Shown here piece by piece: positions 33,581 through 43,819 of a stretch of DNA of 64,000 bases. The notes under the pieces are model-generated. The model saw only the letters and a program-made list of their open reading frames with translations. It was not told the DNA's origin and searched no databases. The position numbers and the translations under genes were made by a program. Numbering within the stretch: the stretch's first letter is position 1; each line of letters opens with the position of its first letter. Source of the DNA: Adiantum capillus-veneris (lineage: Eukaryota > Streptophyta > Polypodiopsida > Polypodiales > Pteridaceae); assembly GCA_014529385.2 (NCBI GenBank), contig CM043945.1:93690612-93754611 (forward strand), read 5' to 3'.

Positions 33581-36118
33581 GTGGAAGAAAAAACGATTTA
33601 CCCTACTCTTAGGAGACTGTTCTTAAAGGAATACATACGAGAGGGAGTGCTTTGGGGTGTAGCCTCTCAGCTCCAGAAAGCCCAACGAGAGGAAGGAGAG
33701 TCGGTGAGAGACTTTATAAGTCGTTTGAAGCATTTGAATTCTCGATGTAATCCAAATGAGCGCTTCAACAATAACCAATTGCTTGATAGATTCATTAGGG
33801 GGTTACGACATGAGGATATCTACAATGGCCTAGTCATTAGAGGTATCACCACTTGGGAAGCAGTCACCACCAATGCGATCCAATTGGAGGATAATTTAAT
33901 GATTCAAGGAGAAAGAGTCTTTGTTGAGTCTAAATCTATTAGCTCGCAAGCATCAGGGCATCAGCCAATGACCCTAAATCCTATTGCTAAGGAGCCAAAG
34001 ATATGTGAGATGACTTTATCAAATCTCACCAAGGCTATTCAAGAGAGTCTTAGAGACAATCGTGCTCCGCAAAACAATCATATGTATCCAAGAAGGGAGC
34101 AACAGTGGTGCTCAATATGCTATGGACCACATAGTACCAGTGAATGCCCTACTTTTAGAGTAAAATTCAATGGGAACTGCAATGCATGTGGGAGGTATGG
34201 TCATCAAGCTAAGGATTGCATAGTATTTAAGTGTGCGATGGCCAATAGACCAACCTTAGCATGGACAGACACACCTCGAGTTCCTGCATTGATGTCGGCC
34301 CCATCTCTTGAACAAACATCACAACATATGGTCCCTAGGGCCCAAAATGTTGTTCAAACAACACCCTTACCACCTCCAATGCTAGGACCGCAACCACCAC
34401 ATCCGAGAATCACTTCTGTGAATCAAGTGGGTTGTGAGTCATCTATTTCTTGTTTGGAAGGCTATAAGGAAGATATAGATCCTAATATCGCCTATGGGAT
34501 GGATGTGCTTGAAGAAAGTCCACAATACTACATGGAGGACTATTGGGGACAAGTCAAACCTGTATATCAAGTAGCTGCTCTTGCGGCAAGAGGCCAAAAT
34601 ATCAATTACACTGCTAAGAGACCACCTCTTCAATGCTATGAGTGTGGAGGTCCACATCGTGTAGTTGAGTGTCCTATTAGGCTACAAAAGAATGCCACAC
34701 TGATGCAAACCTATCAAGCGAGCACGTCTACAATGCTGATACTCATGTGTAATCAATGTGGCATAGATCATTTGATTGCCCAATGTCCAAATAATCCAAA
34801 TGCACCGAAGATCACGCCATTAAACTTGATTGAAGTTACCAAGGAGCCATCACCAAGTACACCCGTGGTATCAGTTAACGTACTCACACGATCGATGCTC
34901 CAAAAACAAAATTATATTCTTGAGGAAAGAGACACAGCATCAATTGCCCAATCTCAGAAAAAGAACAAAACACGAAGAAAGAGATCGCAAAAAGCAGCGA
35001 AGTCAGACCCCAGTTCAAGGACCAACATAGGGACTGGTGACGACCCCGTATATATGAACGACGCTGAAGAAGATTCTGATTCAGGTGAAACCATGGAGAC
35101 CAAAATGACCACTAACATAGAAACCAACAAGGAAGATCTTCATGAGCCACAATGTCCAGGATCCAAAAAGAAGATAGGAGCTTACCCAAACCCTACAGAG
35201 GAGATTGAGCGAGTCAAGCAATTAAGGAGTTTGGTAGAAGATACCCAAAGGGATCTAGAACCATCACCTAGGAAGATCCAGATTATAGACACCGTGTGCC
35301 CTACGCAACAACAACCTCACCAAGTCCATAGACCCTTAGACATACCTAGTGTCATCCAAGAAGAAAGTGACTTAAAGTCATGGGAAAGTGGGCGTACTCA
35401 CTTCTTGATGGAAAGAATGTTTATAGAGGGACTACCTGATCCTATCGAAGAAATGGAGATCCCATCTTCCCCACGTCAAGGGACTCAATGCCAAAAGGGG
35501 CCGTTAAACATTGCCAAATTGATGGATTTCATGTCTTCAGAAGTTAGAACCACCATCATGTCCAAACTATATAAAGACCCTGAGCTAGTCTCAGCTCTTC
35601 GAGCCTTCCTCAATGGAGAACTAAAGTTTGGGCTACCACAATTTGCACAGATGGATGGAGCTGGGGAGATGCCAATAGAGGAGGAATACATAGATCCACA
35701 ACCCAACCTAGATGAGAACCTTGTTATAGAAATACCTGTTAACAAGTTGGGACAATACTTTGAGGGTGATGAATCTAATGCGACTATACCAATCACTACT
35801 AAGGGATTAACTGTGAAGGGAATCCTTGATGGTGGCGCTGGGATTAGCATTGTGACTAAAAATTGCTGGGAAACTATGGGAAGACCTTACCTTGCGACCA
35901 CAACCATAGTAGTGAAGATGGCCAATGGGTCTATTGTTAAACCTATTGGGATGCTAGAAGATCTCAAGATCAAGGTCTTTGGACATAAAATAAGAGTTAC
36001 CTTCATTGTTATGGATTTCTCCAAGCACACTATGGCATCTGAGATGATCTTAGGACGTCCTTTCATGAGGGAAGCAAAAATGGTGCATGACTGGTCTAAA
36101 AACCATGTCTACTTGTAG
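33581..36118 (+). CDS. Element D Gag C-terminus with four zinc knuckles and aspartic protease
   Basis: An 845-codon open frame. The capsid end comes first (EEGESVRDFISRLKHLNSRC near residue 45, FIRGLRHEDIYNGLV near 90). Four CCHC-type knuckles follow: CSICYGPHSTSECP, CNACGRYGHQAKDC, CYECGGPHRVVECP and CNQCGIDHLIAQCP (residues about 178-410). A charged linker precedes the protease, with active site VKGILDGGAGISIV near residue 750 and EMILGRPFMREAK near 825. Knuckles bind RNA; the protease would cut Gag. No RT follows. Most Gags have one or two knuckles, so four are unusual. The frame is intact but the capsid start is cut off upstream by a frameshift. Confidence 0.88.
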   Translation: MEEKTIYPTLRRLFLKEYIREGVLWGVASQLQKAQREEGESVRDFISRLKHLNSRCNPNERFNNNQLLDRFIRGLRHEDIYNGLVIRGITTWEAVTTNAIQLEDNLMIQGERVFVESKSISSQASGHQPMTLNPIAKEPKICEMTLSNLTKAIQESLRDNRAPQNNHMYPRREQQWCSICYGPHSTSECPTFRVKFNGNCNACGRYGHQAKDCIVFKCAMANRPTLAWTDTPRVPALMSAPSLEQTSQHMVPRAQNVVQTTPLPPPMLGPQPPHPRITSVNQVGCESSISCLEGYKEDIDPNIAYGMDVLEESPQYYMEDYWGQVKPVYQVAALAARGQNINYTAKRPPLQCYECGGPHRVVECPIRLQKNATLMQTYQASTSTMLILMCNQCGIDHLIAQCPNNPNAPKITPLNLIEVTKEPSPSTPVVSVNVLTRSMLQKQNYILEERDTASIAQSQKKNKTRRKRSQKAAKSDPSSRTNIGTGDDPVYMNDAEEDSDSGETMETKMTTNIETNKEDLHEPQCPGSKKKIGAYPNPTEEIERVKQLRSLVEDTQRDLEPSPRKIQIIDTVCPTQQQPHQVHRPLDIPSVIQEESDLKSWESGRTHFLMERMFIEGLPDPIEEMEIPSSPRQGTQCQKGPLNIAKLMDFMSSEVRTTIMSKLYKDPELVSALRAFLNGELKFGLPQFAQMDGAGEMPIEEEYIDPQPNLDENLVIEIPVNKLGQYFEGDESNATIPITTKGLTVKGILDGGAGISIVTKNCWETMGRPYLATTTIVVKMANGSIVKPIGMLEDLKIKVFGHKIRVTFIVMDFSKHTMASEMILGRPFMREAKMVHDWSKNHVYL

Positions 36119-36121
36119 TTC

Positions 36122-36980
36122 CAAGATTCTGTCATTCGAGTGGATCTTGTGACGGGTCGAGTACATCCTCTAGGAAACAAGTTTATAATCGATCATAGAT
36201 CTGACACCACAGTTCACTCGGCCCCATTGCAGTATTGTTACACATGTAAAGCGGACACCGATGCTGGGGAAGATTCTCCTTATATGGATGTACTACCTGG
36301 GATGACTGAGTCGGACAATGTGGATTGGGTCCACCTAGCAGCAACCATAGACACTTGGGGAAATAGGGGGACACCCTGGGTAACACCTGAGGGGGATGAA
36401 ATGCCCGAACCCTTAAATATGCTACAAGCAATGCATATAGCTTCTGACAAGACTCATCCTCATATAGCAAAGAAAACATACAAGTGGGTCCCTAAATCTT
36501 CTTTAGCGACCATGGTTGATGCTAAAAAACAGAAGCCTTGTAAGAAACGTACCTCTCGCTCCAAGAAAAGTAAGAAAATGTTGCGATGAATTCCTAAACG
36601 ACTATTGGAAGCCCAAGGCTACTATAAAGGAAATGATCAAATCTGGGTGCCAAAACAGATTGTGTTCTTACCTGTCACCTGAACCATGTGAGCTAAATCC
36701 TGTGGCTCCAAAACAAATTGAAGATCGTGGAAAGGAAAAAATCACGGAATACTACACACCCGCTCTAAAGCTAGTTTGGGTACCGAAGAAAGAACGATTT
36801 GTTCCACCTAGCTCAGGAAGGGGGGAGTCCCATGAAGCTTCTAGCTCCTCATGTAATGCATCCATAGAGGTAAAAGCTTCTCCACAGCCTCCACATCCAA
36901 TAGTGGACCTCAATAAAGCTACAAAGGAATCCACACCTCCCAGTGTTCAAGAATCACCTGATGAAACACTTCAAGTTTGA
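36122..36980 (+). pseudogene. Element D frames after protease, with W-V-P-K motifs
   Basis: After a TAG at 36116-36118 the same frame continues (VDLVTGRVHPLGNKFIIDHR) to 36589, ending in a Lys/Arg-rich stretch. One frame over, 36516-36980 continues with CDEFLNDYWKPKATIKEMIK and a Ser/Pro-rich end. KWVPKSSL and VWVPKKERF occur in this part. Similar W(I/V)PK motifs recur in the related fragment at 49287-50056. No RT, RNase H or integrase motif is present. Function unknown; it could be a relic spacer protein of this lineage. Confidence 0.65.
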
Positions 36981-38747
36981 TCCTGGGAGAGTACCTTACC
37001 ACCCTTGCAACTCGACGAGGCACCTAAGGTAATAGAAAACTACTGGCAAAAATCCTCACCTATTACCGACTGGAACAACTGGTTTCAAAGGGTGAGGAGC
37101 ACATTTCAAATGGTATGATCTACCCAAGGAAGGGGGAAGTGTTTGCTGACAGTCATCATTCACTCACTTCCCTCTCAACCTTTTTTCCCTGACCTCTCAA
37201 TCACCAATCTTAGGGAATGTATATATATAGCCTTATACTCACAAAAAAACAAAAAAAATAAAGAGCAAGAGCAATTAGCAAACAAGTATGCACAATAAAA
37301 GTCAAAACATTGACCCAGACGTACACATTCACATCCGGTACACTGAAACAGAAACCTATGCCATAAAACACCTTTGATCCTCATCACTCGAGTGATGGAG
37401 GGTAGGTAGAATTAGTACGATAGGAGTGTTTTTGTTTTAGAGTTGAGTGATTAGCAAAGTTCTTTTTTCCCACTGATGTGCCTCCTAGAGGTATTCTTTG
37501 TGTTTCCTAGTGTGTATAGGAACGTGTTGCTATGGTTAGGATTTGGACCTTCATGGAATCTTTCTCTCGTTCACACTTCAAATCAAGCGCGACCATCAAC
37601 ACAAACAGGTGTTTCTTGTCCATTAGCATTGCCCCTTATCTTTTTGCATCCATGTTTGTCTGCTTTGATTGTGATTGGTAGCATAATATTCAACACGTTT
37701 GCTTAGTATCAAACATTAAATTCAATGTAATTTTTTCATAATCACTTGTCTAGGTTTAAAAATCAAGCAATCCGACTAAGCTAGTTTGACCAAGATAGGT
37801 CTTAGAGATCTTCTCTTAAAACCATGGGGAATGCCTTCCTAATAATCAATGGTTACTTAGGTTCTTAATCCGATTTAGGTAGAATTGTGTGAAATGTAAT
37901 AGGGCTTTCTAGTGGGCTTGACCCTATTGACCTTTAGCTTAAGTATTATAAAGGGAGTTTACCTATGTGATGAGCCTGGGGAGGTGTATCAGTGTTATAT
38001 GACCCCCCAAAGTTACGAAATTAAAATGCTGAAAATGAACAAACAAAAAATCAAAGTGCCACAATGTAAAATCTTAAGCTAGAAGAGAAATCTCAACTTG
38101 ATTGGGTACTTCACTCACATGTATCACCTATGGTACTAGAGCCCTAGAGGTTCCCAGTGTGGACGCTTTTCCTTGAAAAGCAAAAAACCCAAGGCATACA
38201 AAATAAGCACACACATCAAAATTGAATCACTGTGAAAAGACTTTGGGGGGTCAAAGAAAAGGTAATCAGTCAGGCGATGATTTCATGAGAAATTCCTTTT
38301 ATCGTAGCTTAACTACAAGGTCTTCTAGGTATAGCCTCTAGTCAGCCCTCGGACATGAAATACTTGGCTCTCGCGATTAAACAACTTAATTGACCAGAGA
38401 AAATTAAGAAGCTTACCCATGGTATTAATAGTCGATCTCTAGTGCCTTTCGACCGTTAAATTAGCGACCCCAGACTTGTTTAATTTTTTACCTTTACATC
38501 TGTTTATGCATTTGATTACATTTCAATTTAATGTTTATGCTGACAAATTGTTTAAAATTCTGTTACCAATCAATTTGTCTGTATAAAACTGCATATGCTT
38601 TTTAATCGCTCATGAGAATGCAATTACTGTGCCAATGTTGTTTGATTTTGCAGTGACTGAAGAAGGCTAAGGACATTCATCTCAAATGCTCTTCCACCTC
38701 GACGAACGAGCGTCAACTCAATAGCTTCCGAGGACGGAATCTACATC
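36981..38747 (+). other. Element D 3' non-coding region
   Basis: About 1.8 kb between the last frame and the polypurine tract. Open frames here are short and without motifs. This length of non-coding sequence is common in non-autonomous LTR elements. Confidence 0.6.
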
Positions 38748-38760
38748 AGGAAGGGGGGCA
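38748..38760 (+). other. Polypurine tract of element D
   Basis: AGGAAGGGGGGCA directly precedes the right LTR. Confidence 0.85.
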
Positions 38761-39378
38761 TGTTAACCCTCACGGCTCACGGACACCCTATCACCTACGA
38801 GACGAACATTGTAACCTACGGCGGACATTGTATTATTTATTTGGTAGAGTCAGGTACCGGGCTTGTCGGTCCAATAGGAAAAGGGTAAGAGTGATCGCCG
38901 ATGAGAGGCGCACTCTAACTGGAACATTTAAGGGATTAGTTGGCTAAGCATGGGCCCCCAAGTGTGAATGGGGTGAGCTCATATAAAAGTCAACTAAACC
39001 TAAAATTCACTCATTCTCTGATTTGTGCAATTGAAGAGTGCTCTTGCTCCATCTCCTTCTTCTTCTTCTTCATCTCTTTGTGTGTGTGTGAGAGAGAGAG
39101 AGAGAGTGAGTGAGAGAGGGAGAGAGAGAGGGAGTGTGTGGGCGATCGAGCATTACGAAGGCACGACGACGGTGAAGCGGTTGAGCACGGCGTAGTGGCG
39201 TCTCCTTCTTCTTCGCGGCGAGGAATCCTCCATGAAGCAAGCGTAGAGCGGTGAGTGACACACTATCGCCTTCTTTGAGCTTACTAGTTTAGGCTTGTTG
39301 TGTGCTTGGAGCCATTTGTGGCTCGCACACGGTGTATCGGCAAGTTCCTTGCATTGACACGTGCGACATACGTGTACA
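38761..39378 (+). repeat. 3' LTR of element D
   Basis: Starts TGTTAACCCTCACGG, ends GTGTACA, 618 bp. It differs from the left LTR at roughly 20 positions plus a small length change in the (GA)n run. Confidence 0.93.
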
Positions 39379-39383
39379 CGCAC
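39379..39383. repeat. Target site duplication of element D, right
   Basis: CGCAC, identical to 30595-30599. Confidence 0.92.
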
Positions 39384-40661
39384 TCATCGGGTTTAAGCAC
39401 AAACTTCAAAACTCCATTGAATTCCTCTTGAGAAACCTCGAACAATTGAACAATATATGTCTGCAAAGCTACTAAATCATAAAATATATTATTGTATTTG
39501 TCATAGACCACTTCCTCTGTTGATGGAGATCTGTACATTGTTCAATGTGAAAAGGAGTGCCCAATGTCCGAAGCACTTCCTTGTTGACCTCCAGTCTTGT
39601 CTTTCGAATGGAGAAAGGATTTAGCAGCAATGTGTGCTTGAGATTGAACTTCTTACTTTGTTGATGCATAGTTCCGTAAACAGAAAATTAAGTAAATGGA
39701 CTATTTCCATGTTTTCAAATGCGACACATATCCAATATACCTAAAAAATGCAGACATTTGATTTGATAGGTGAAGATAATTGATTCAAACACCAGACATA
39801 CCTAAAAATTGCAGAATAACCTTTGTTGGATATTCCGGCTTCATCTAGAATTGACTGAACATCACGTGTTTGGAGTTGATTCTGTTTCAAAAGAGTGTCA
39901 AGTTGCTTATAGAAACAATCTTGCAGTAGCGCTTATCGTCCAAAAGTCCGGTGACATCTTTGCGTGTTAGTATGAGACCATAAGGAATTGAAGAAGTTGG
40001 TGTGTTGCTGTCAATATTTGACTGAGGATGTAGCAACGATCTAAGCATAAATATGAAAAGTAAGATATAAAACTACAAATGTAAAGATGAATTAAACCTG
40101 CTTGAATGGTAATCTTACTTGATTGCTTTAACCCTCTTCTTCAAACCCCCAGAACCAACCTTCAACCGTTCAATGTCTCGTAAGCGTCGTTCTCTTAACC
40201 GAGGACCTAAGACATTATTTTTTTCTCTGAGATCATGCATGAGCTGCGTGATGATTTCGTCCTTGCCTTTCAGTTGTTGTTGAGCGCACTCTGTCACAGT
40301 TTGCTTCAAGCAAAAGTTTTCTTTGTGTGCAAGGTCTCTCTCAAGCTTAAGAATATCACTTCTGGCGCCGCCAAATGCTTGGTGTAGCCATATAACCCAT
40401 AATAACCATCTCCTACATAGTTCAACAATGACGTTATGTTTTTGAACGGTGGAGTTGAGTTGGTGACAGGATGCTCAGGATCCATCCTGCCATCCACCCA
40501 AAGATCGACGCTTTTTTTACCTTGAAGTTTGAAGCTTCGGAAAGGATGCCTCGCTTATTCTTCTTCTGGAGGGGCTCGTATTCTCTGGACAGTTCAATAT
40601 GCATATGATACACATCGTTTTGACTCCTCGTGTGAGTTCTGAGTGAAGATGATAATGACAT
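39384..40661 (-). pseudogene. Element T module 4, unknown coiled-coil protein, main part
   Basis: No known family recognised. The likely start is the ATG at 40661 (MSLSSSLRTHTRSQNDVYHM). Charged stretches follow, and a coiled-coil-like part (DILKLERDLAHKENFCLKQT to NNVLGPRLRERRLRDIERLK) around 40350-40120. After a likely intron the frame reads PYGLILTRKDVTGLLDDKR, then one frame over LQDCFYKQLDTLLKQNQLQT and SILDEAGISNKGYSAIF (39990-39805). Another intron leads to FNLKHTLLLNPFSIRKTRLE (about 39650-39560) and VVYDKYNNIFYDLVALQTYI (39510-39440). The frame runs into the D target duplication and continues at 30599. Frame breaks near 40500, 39940 and 39545 show decay. Confidence 0.5.
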
Positions 40662-41034
40662 TGAGACGACTTGGTGAATGAGAAAGCTCAAAACAGAGGA
40701 GAGCGCAAGAGTGGAGCAAATGGAAGAGAGCTCAAGGGAAGAGACTGCACGCAGGCGGAAAGCAAGAGAGACGCGAAACTGAGGAGAAGAATAACATTCA
40801 ATGCACCTCGTTGAGCGCCAAATCTTAGTTTTGAAAAATCCAAAAGATTGAGATAATCGGTATTCAATTCGGAGCCATCGTATGTTATCATTGTCTGAGC
40901 ACTTTTTGAGAGTTTTAATAAACGTACCCCCCAAATCTGATATCCGAGTTTTTTTGAAAGTGAATATCGAAAATGAAATTAGGGACTTTTTATTATCTCT
41001 CTCTAAGCTGACCTGGCATTTCTTACAAGGCCCA

Positions 41035-41060
41035 TTTTTGAGTCCAAACTTTTCCTAATG
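41035..41060 (-). repeat. Terminal inverted repeat of element T, right
   Basis: Inverse complement of 23904-23929 without mismatch over 26 bases. Confidence 0.88.
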
Positions 41061-41795
41061 TAAGGCATATAGCAGGTAGCTCATTCAAAGACAGGACTCT
41101 CATAGACCCCCTTGCAGGCTCCTTCTTCATGGGGTTGGCTACTTACTTCCATTGCCTCTTCAGCTTAGGACACATATCCATGAGTTTCCCAAAGGTAACA
41201 TCAGCCTTTCTACTCACCAAATCATCCCTTAAACTATAATTTGGTTTCCTTTCTCCCAAAGGAAAGTCGGATGCATTGTAATGTTGCTTGGGTTTTCTCT
41301 TCTTTTTCTTCTCTTTACGTGTACTTGTTTCAACCTGTTTTCCTCTTTTATGACTAGGACTTGCATCACTCATGCCATGATGTCTTGAACCCTCTTACCT
41401 ATAAGCATGACTATAGCTCCAAAATCATCCTCTGTCTTCTCCAAATGGATTATGCTTACCACCTTTGTTTTGCCCTTCTCTTCATCTGTCAAACCACTTG
41501 GCCCTGCTTCCCCTTTAAATCTCAATACCATAATCTTGAGCTGAAGAAGAAATTCACGAAGAAAGAGGAAACATATCACCACCCATTCTCTTTGGCTTGT
41601 CGCATTGAAGGCTTTTATGACCCCATTCGCCACAACTATACCATTAAAACATATCCCCTCTTCCAGACATGCCTCTTCCTCTACCACCTATAAATCCCTC
41701 ATTGCTTCCATCAACACGTCCATCTTTATAGCTTTGACCTTTTCCACCTCCTGTGGATGGGTTTCCTAACCTCGCTCTTATCTTATTGTAGACAT
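41061..41795 (-). pseudogene. Gypsy B Gag C-terminus
   Basis: Minus strand. The upper part, in a shifted frame, has GGRGRGMSGRGDMF and the zinc knuckle CGEWGHKSLQCDKPKRMGGD (first Cys written as SCGE after WY). AGPSGLTDEEKGKTKVV follows. Then comes the Lys-rich end HYNASDFPLGERKPNYSLRD and RKADVTFGKLMDMCPKLKRQ, very like gypsy A Gag near 10150-10310. It is cut by element T at 41061 within ELPAIC. Upstream of about 41795 the similarity to Gag ends. Confidence 0.85.
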
Positions 41796-43718
41796 AGCAA
41801 GAACCACAAACAAATTGTCAATTCATGGGGCGAAACTGACTTGACTAGTGCATAGAGGCTACAAGAGGGTGTTAATCTATTGGAAAACAACAAACAACTT
41901 GCATCTAACTCCTCTATCATGCTAATTACTAAGCTAAGCTATGATAACATGAGTGATTATGTGAGGAGATGTACATCTTTCTCGTAAGAATATTCCTTCT
42001 TCCTCTTAATCTACTCTCATACCCCGCTACTCTCATGCAACAACTCTTGGACTCAAATGATCTAAGTCATCAAAAGATAGTCGCTAATCGGTAACCAAAC
42101 CATGATCGTTGCCGCATCAAACAACATCCAAATGTTACAAAACTTCCAGGACAAGTATATAAGACCTAAGCACACATGATTATGGTCTCAAATCTCACTT
42201 TTGATGAAGTAAAAAAAAAACGGTTATTAACAACAGTGAGATTTTGACCTAATCATTTTTCTGACCCCTAATGCATCTAAATGCTTAGCAATGATGTCCC
42301 AATATCCCTCCTATGCTTACTTTGTGATTTACTACCTTAAATTCCTACTTATGATGAAATTAGGCCATGGGTTGGTGATGCCAAAAGCTACGATTTACCA
42401 TGATATGTTTACATCAATGCGTAGAGCTCTTACCTGTGGTTGCAATGCAACAGACGGTGCTGCAATGTGACAAATAACAAGGGAGATGTAAGCATGAGAA
42501 GGAGGGAAGTGAGCACCGTTAGCTCACGCTGTGTATTTCTTATCCAAAAAATTAATCAAAATTTACAAAGTGGGCTTTTATACCTTAGCCAAGGTCTAAA
42601 ATGTGTAATGTTCGGCACACAAGACCTTTGAGGCTCCACAACTTACTGTATCTGCAACCTAGGTACACTAGCTGACCTATTCTTTACATCTTGGAACTCT
42701 TATTGAGCCCGCAACACATTACAATTATCATAATGGCTAAATAAATAGGGAAATTACAATACATGGCCATTTTGGAAAAATGTGAAAAGTGTGTAGCTCC
42801 AATCTTCACTCCTTCTTCATATCATCTTCAATGTGCATTCATAAGGCTTAGATCTTTAGCAACTTTTGTTAATTGACGTCGGCTTAGTTAGCATTCCCCC
42901 ATTCCAATTTTAATGCCCCTCCTTGGGCACTATTGAGAAGTATTCGTGGAGGCAATGAAAGGTTTTGATTGGTTGTTGATGGGCTGATTGTCTTCATTTG
43001 TCGTTGATTTTGTTGAAGAGGTTCAATTTGCTACAACATCTTCATTGGTGTGAAGTTGTTTGATGTGAGAAATGATGTTGCATTTGTCCGTTGTAATAGA
43101 ATAATGATGAGGCTACTGTTTATTTATGAAAAGTATGTAAAAGGGAAGTAGAATGACGAGGTTCTAAATTAGCGTCTAATACCTGGATGTCCAAAGGGAA
43201 AAAACCTAGTGGGAAAAAGGTACCTTTGGGATATGCGCATTATTGGAGTACTTATTAGCATGGGAAATATCAATAAGGTACTAAATGAATTATTTGCTGA
43301 TAGATATTAAAATAAGAGGGCATCAAATATATGAAGGTAGTATGATGGAACATTGGTTTGCCTGCCTGTAGTCAACTCAAGGTGCATAGGTGGAAGCAAA
43401 ATAGAGTGTCTAATGCATATTGTCCAATGGTGAGACATCCTATATATGCACACACAAAAATTCATGGAAAACAATATGTTGTGCAAGAAGGATTCTGAGA
43501 GGTTCTTTAGAAAGATGGTGTAGCTATAAAAGTATATGAAATGGCTTTACAACCTGGCACCCCTTTAAGAATGTTTTTTGTTGTCGAGGATATATGCTCT
43601 CATCTTACTCTGCACTGTGTGTGAGTATTGGACTCTACAACACTCCACCAATTGTAAGTTAATAGCTTCGACTCTTATGCTCATCTCATCTAGAAATGAG
43701 TGACATGACTTAGATATC
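41796..43718. other. Stretch without recognisable gene
   Basis: About 1.9 kb of AT-rich sequence. Only short frames without motifs (for example 42440-42631). The right end near 43440-43786 may be LTR-like on the minus strand (see next entry), but I could not find a matching second copy or a primer-binding site. Confidence 0.5.
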
Positions 43719-43786
43719 ATAACTCTCAAAAAATAAGTGTTTGTTGAGTTATGTCATGTTGTTGACCTAGAGGTCAACACTCCCCC
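43719..43786 (-). repeat. LTR-start-like repeat shared with 60723-60790
   Basis: On the minus strand it begins TGTTGACC, with GGTCAACA ten bases on, forming a small inverted repeat. About 65 bases are nearly identical to the start of the LTR at 60469-60790. A G-run (TAGGGGGGAG) directly before it could be a polypurine tract. Confidence 0.6.
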
Positions 43787-43819
43787 CCTACGAATTCATG
43801 TCGTTACTGACATGACATG

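Larger units (their letters stand above)
30600..39378 (+). mobile_element. Element D: gag-protease-only Ty3/gypsy-like LTR retrotransposon
   Basis: A complete 8.78-kb element: two LTRs (607 and 618 bp, about 96-97% alike by eye), tRNA-type primer-binding site, gag, protease, further frames, polypurine tract and a perfect 5-bp target duplication. Neither reverse transcriptase nor integrase is found, so it must have moved with enzymes from another element. It was inserted into module 4 of element T. Confidence 0.92.
23904..41060. mobile_element. Element T: large terminal-inverted-repeat element with four gene modules
   Basis: The two ends are perfect 26-bp inverted repeats (23904-23929 and 41035-41060). 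Both begin CATTAGGAAAAGTTTGGACT, and weaker similarity continues inward. The element sits between gag and protease of gypsy B. LTR element D (30600-39378) was inserted later, so T itself was about 8.4 kb. Flanking trinucleotides TTA and CTA (gypsy sense strand) could be a decayed 3-bp target duplication. With the CATTA termini this would fit a divergent CACTA-type element, but I see no TNP2-like transposase and leave the class open. Four gene-like modules are inside: 24264-25601 plus, 25799-27832 minus, 28662-30243 plus, and 40661-39384 continuing at 30599-30449 minus. Confidence 0.78.
4855..41795 (-). mobile_element. Ty3/gypsy element B, host of a nest of insertions
   Basis: Minus-strand fragments of one gypsy element follow one another in the right order: gag C-terminus (41795-41061), protease (23901-23314), RT (23310-22714), RT end to RNase H (17926-16679), integrase (6955-5731) and 3' LTR (5730-4855). 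At each gap the protein alignment to gypsy A resumes at or next to the residue where it stopped. The gaps hold element T, a Mutator-like element and the gypsy A compound. The 5' LTR, leader and gag N-terminus are not seen. The coding parts are clearly related to gypsy A and use the same dual RNase H layout, but the LTR is different, so I treat A and B as sister families. Confidence 0.85.

Noticed and set aside
23904-41060. Endogenous viral or Polinton-like origin of element T
   Set aside because: A histone-like and a Ulp1-like protein would fit a large DNA virus, but I see no DNA polymerase, capsid, ATPase or integrase, and several modules have spliceosomal introns.
41361-41693. 110-codon plus-strand frame
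   Set aside because: It lies opposite the gypsy B Gag zinc knuckle and Lys-rich region and is an antisense frame.
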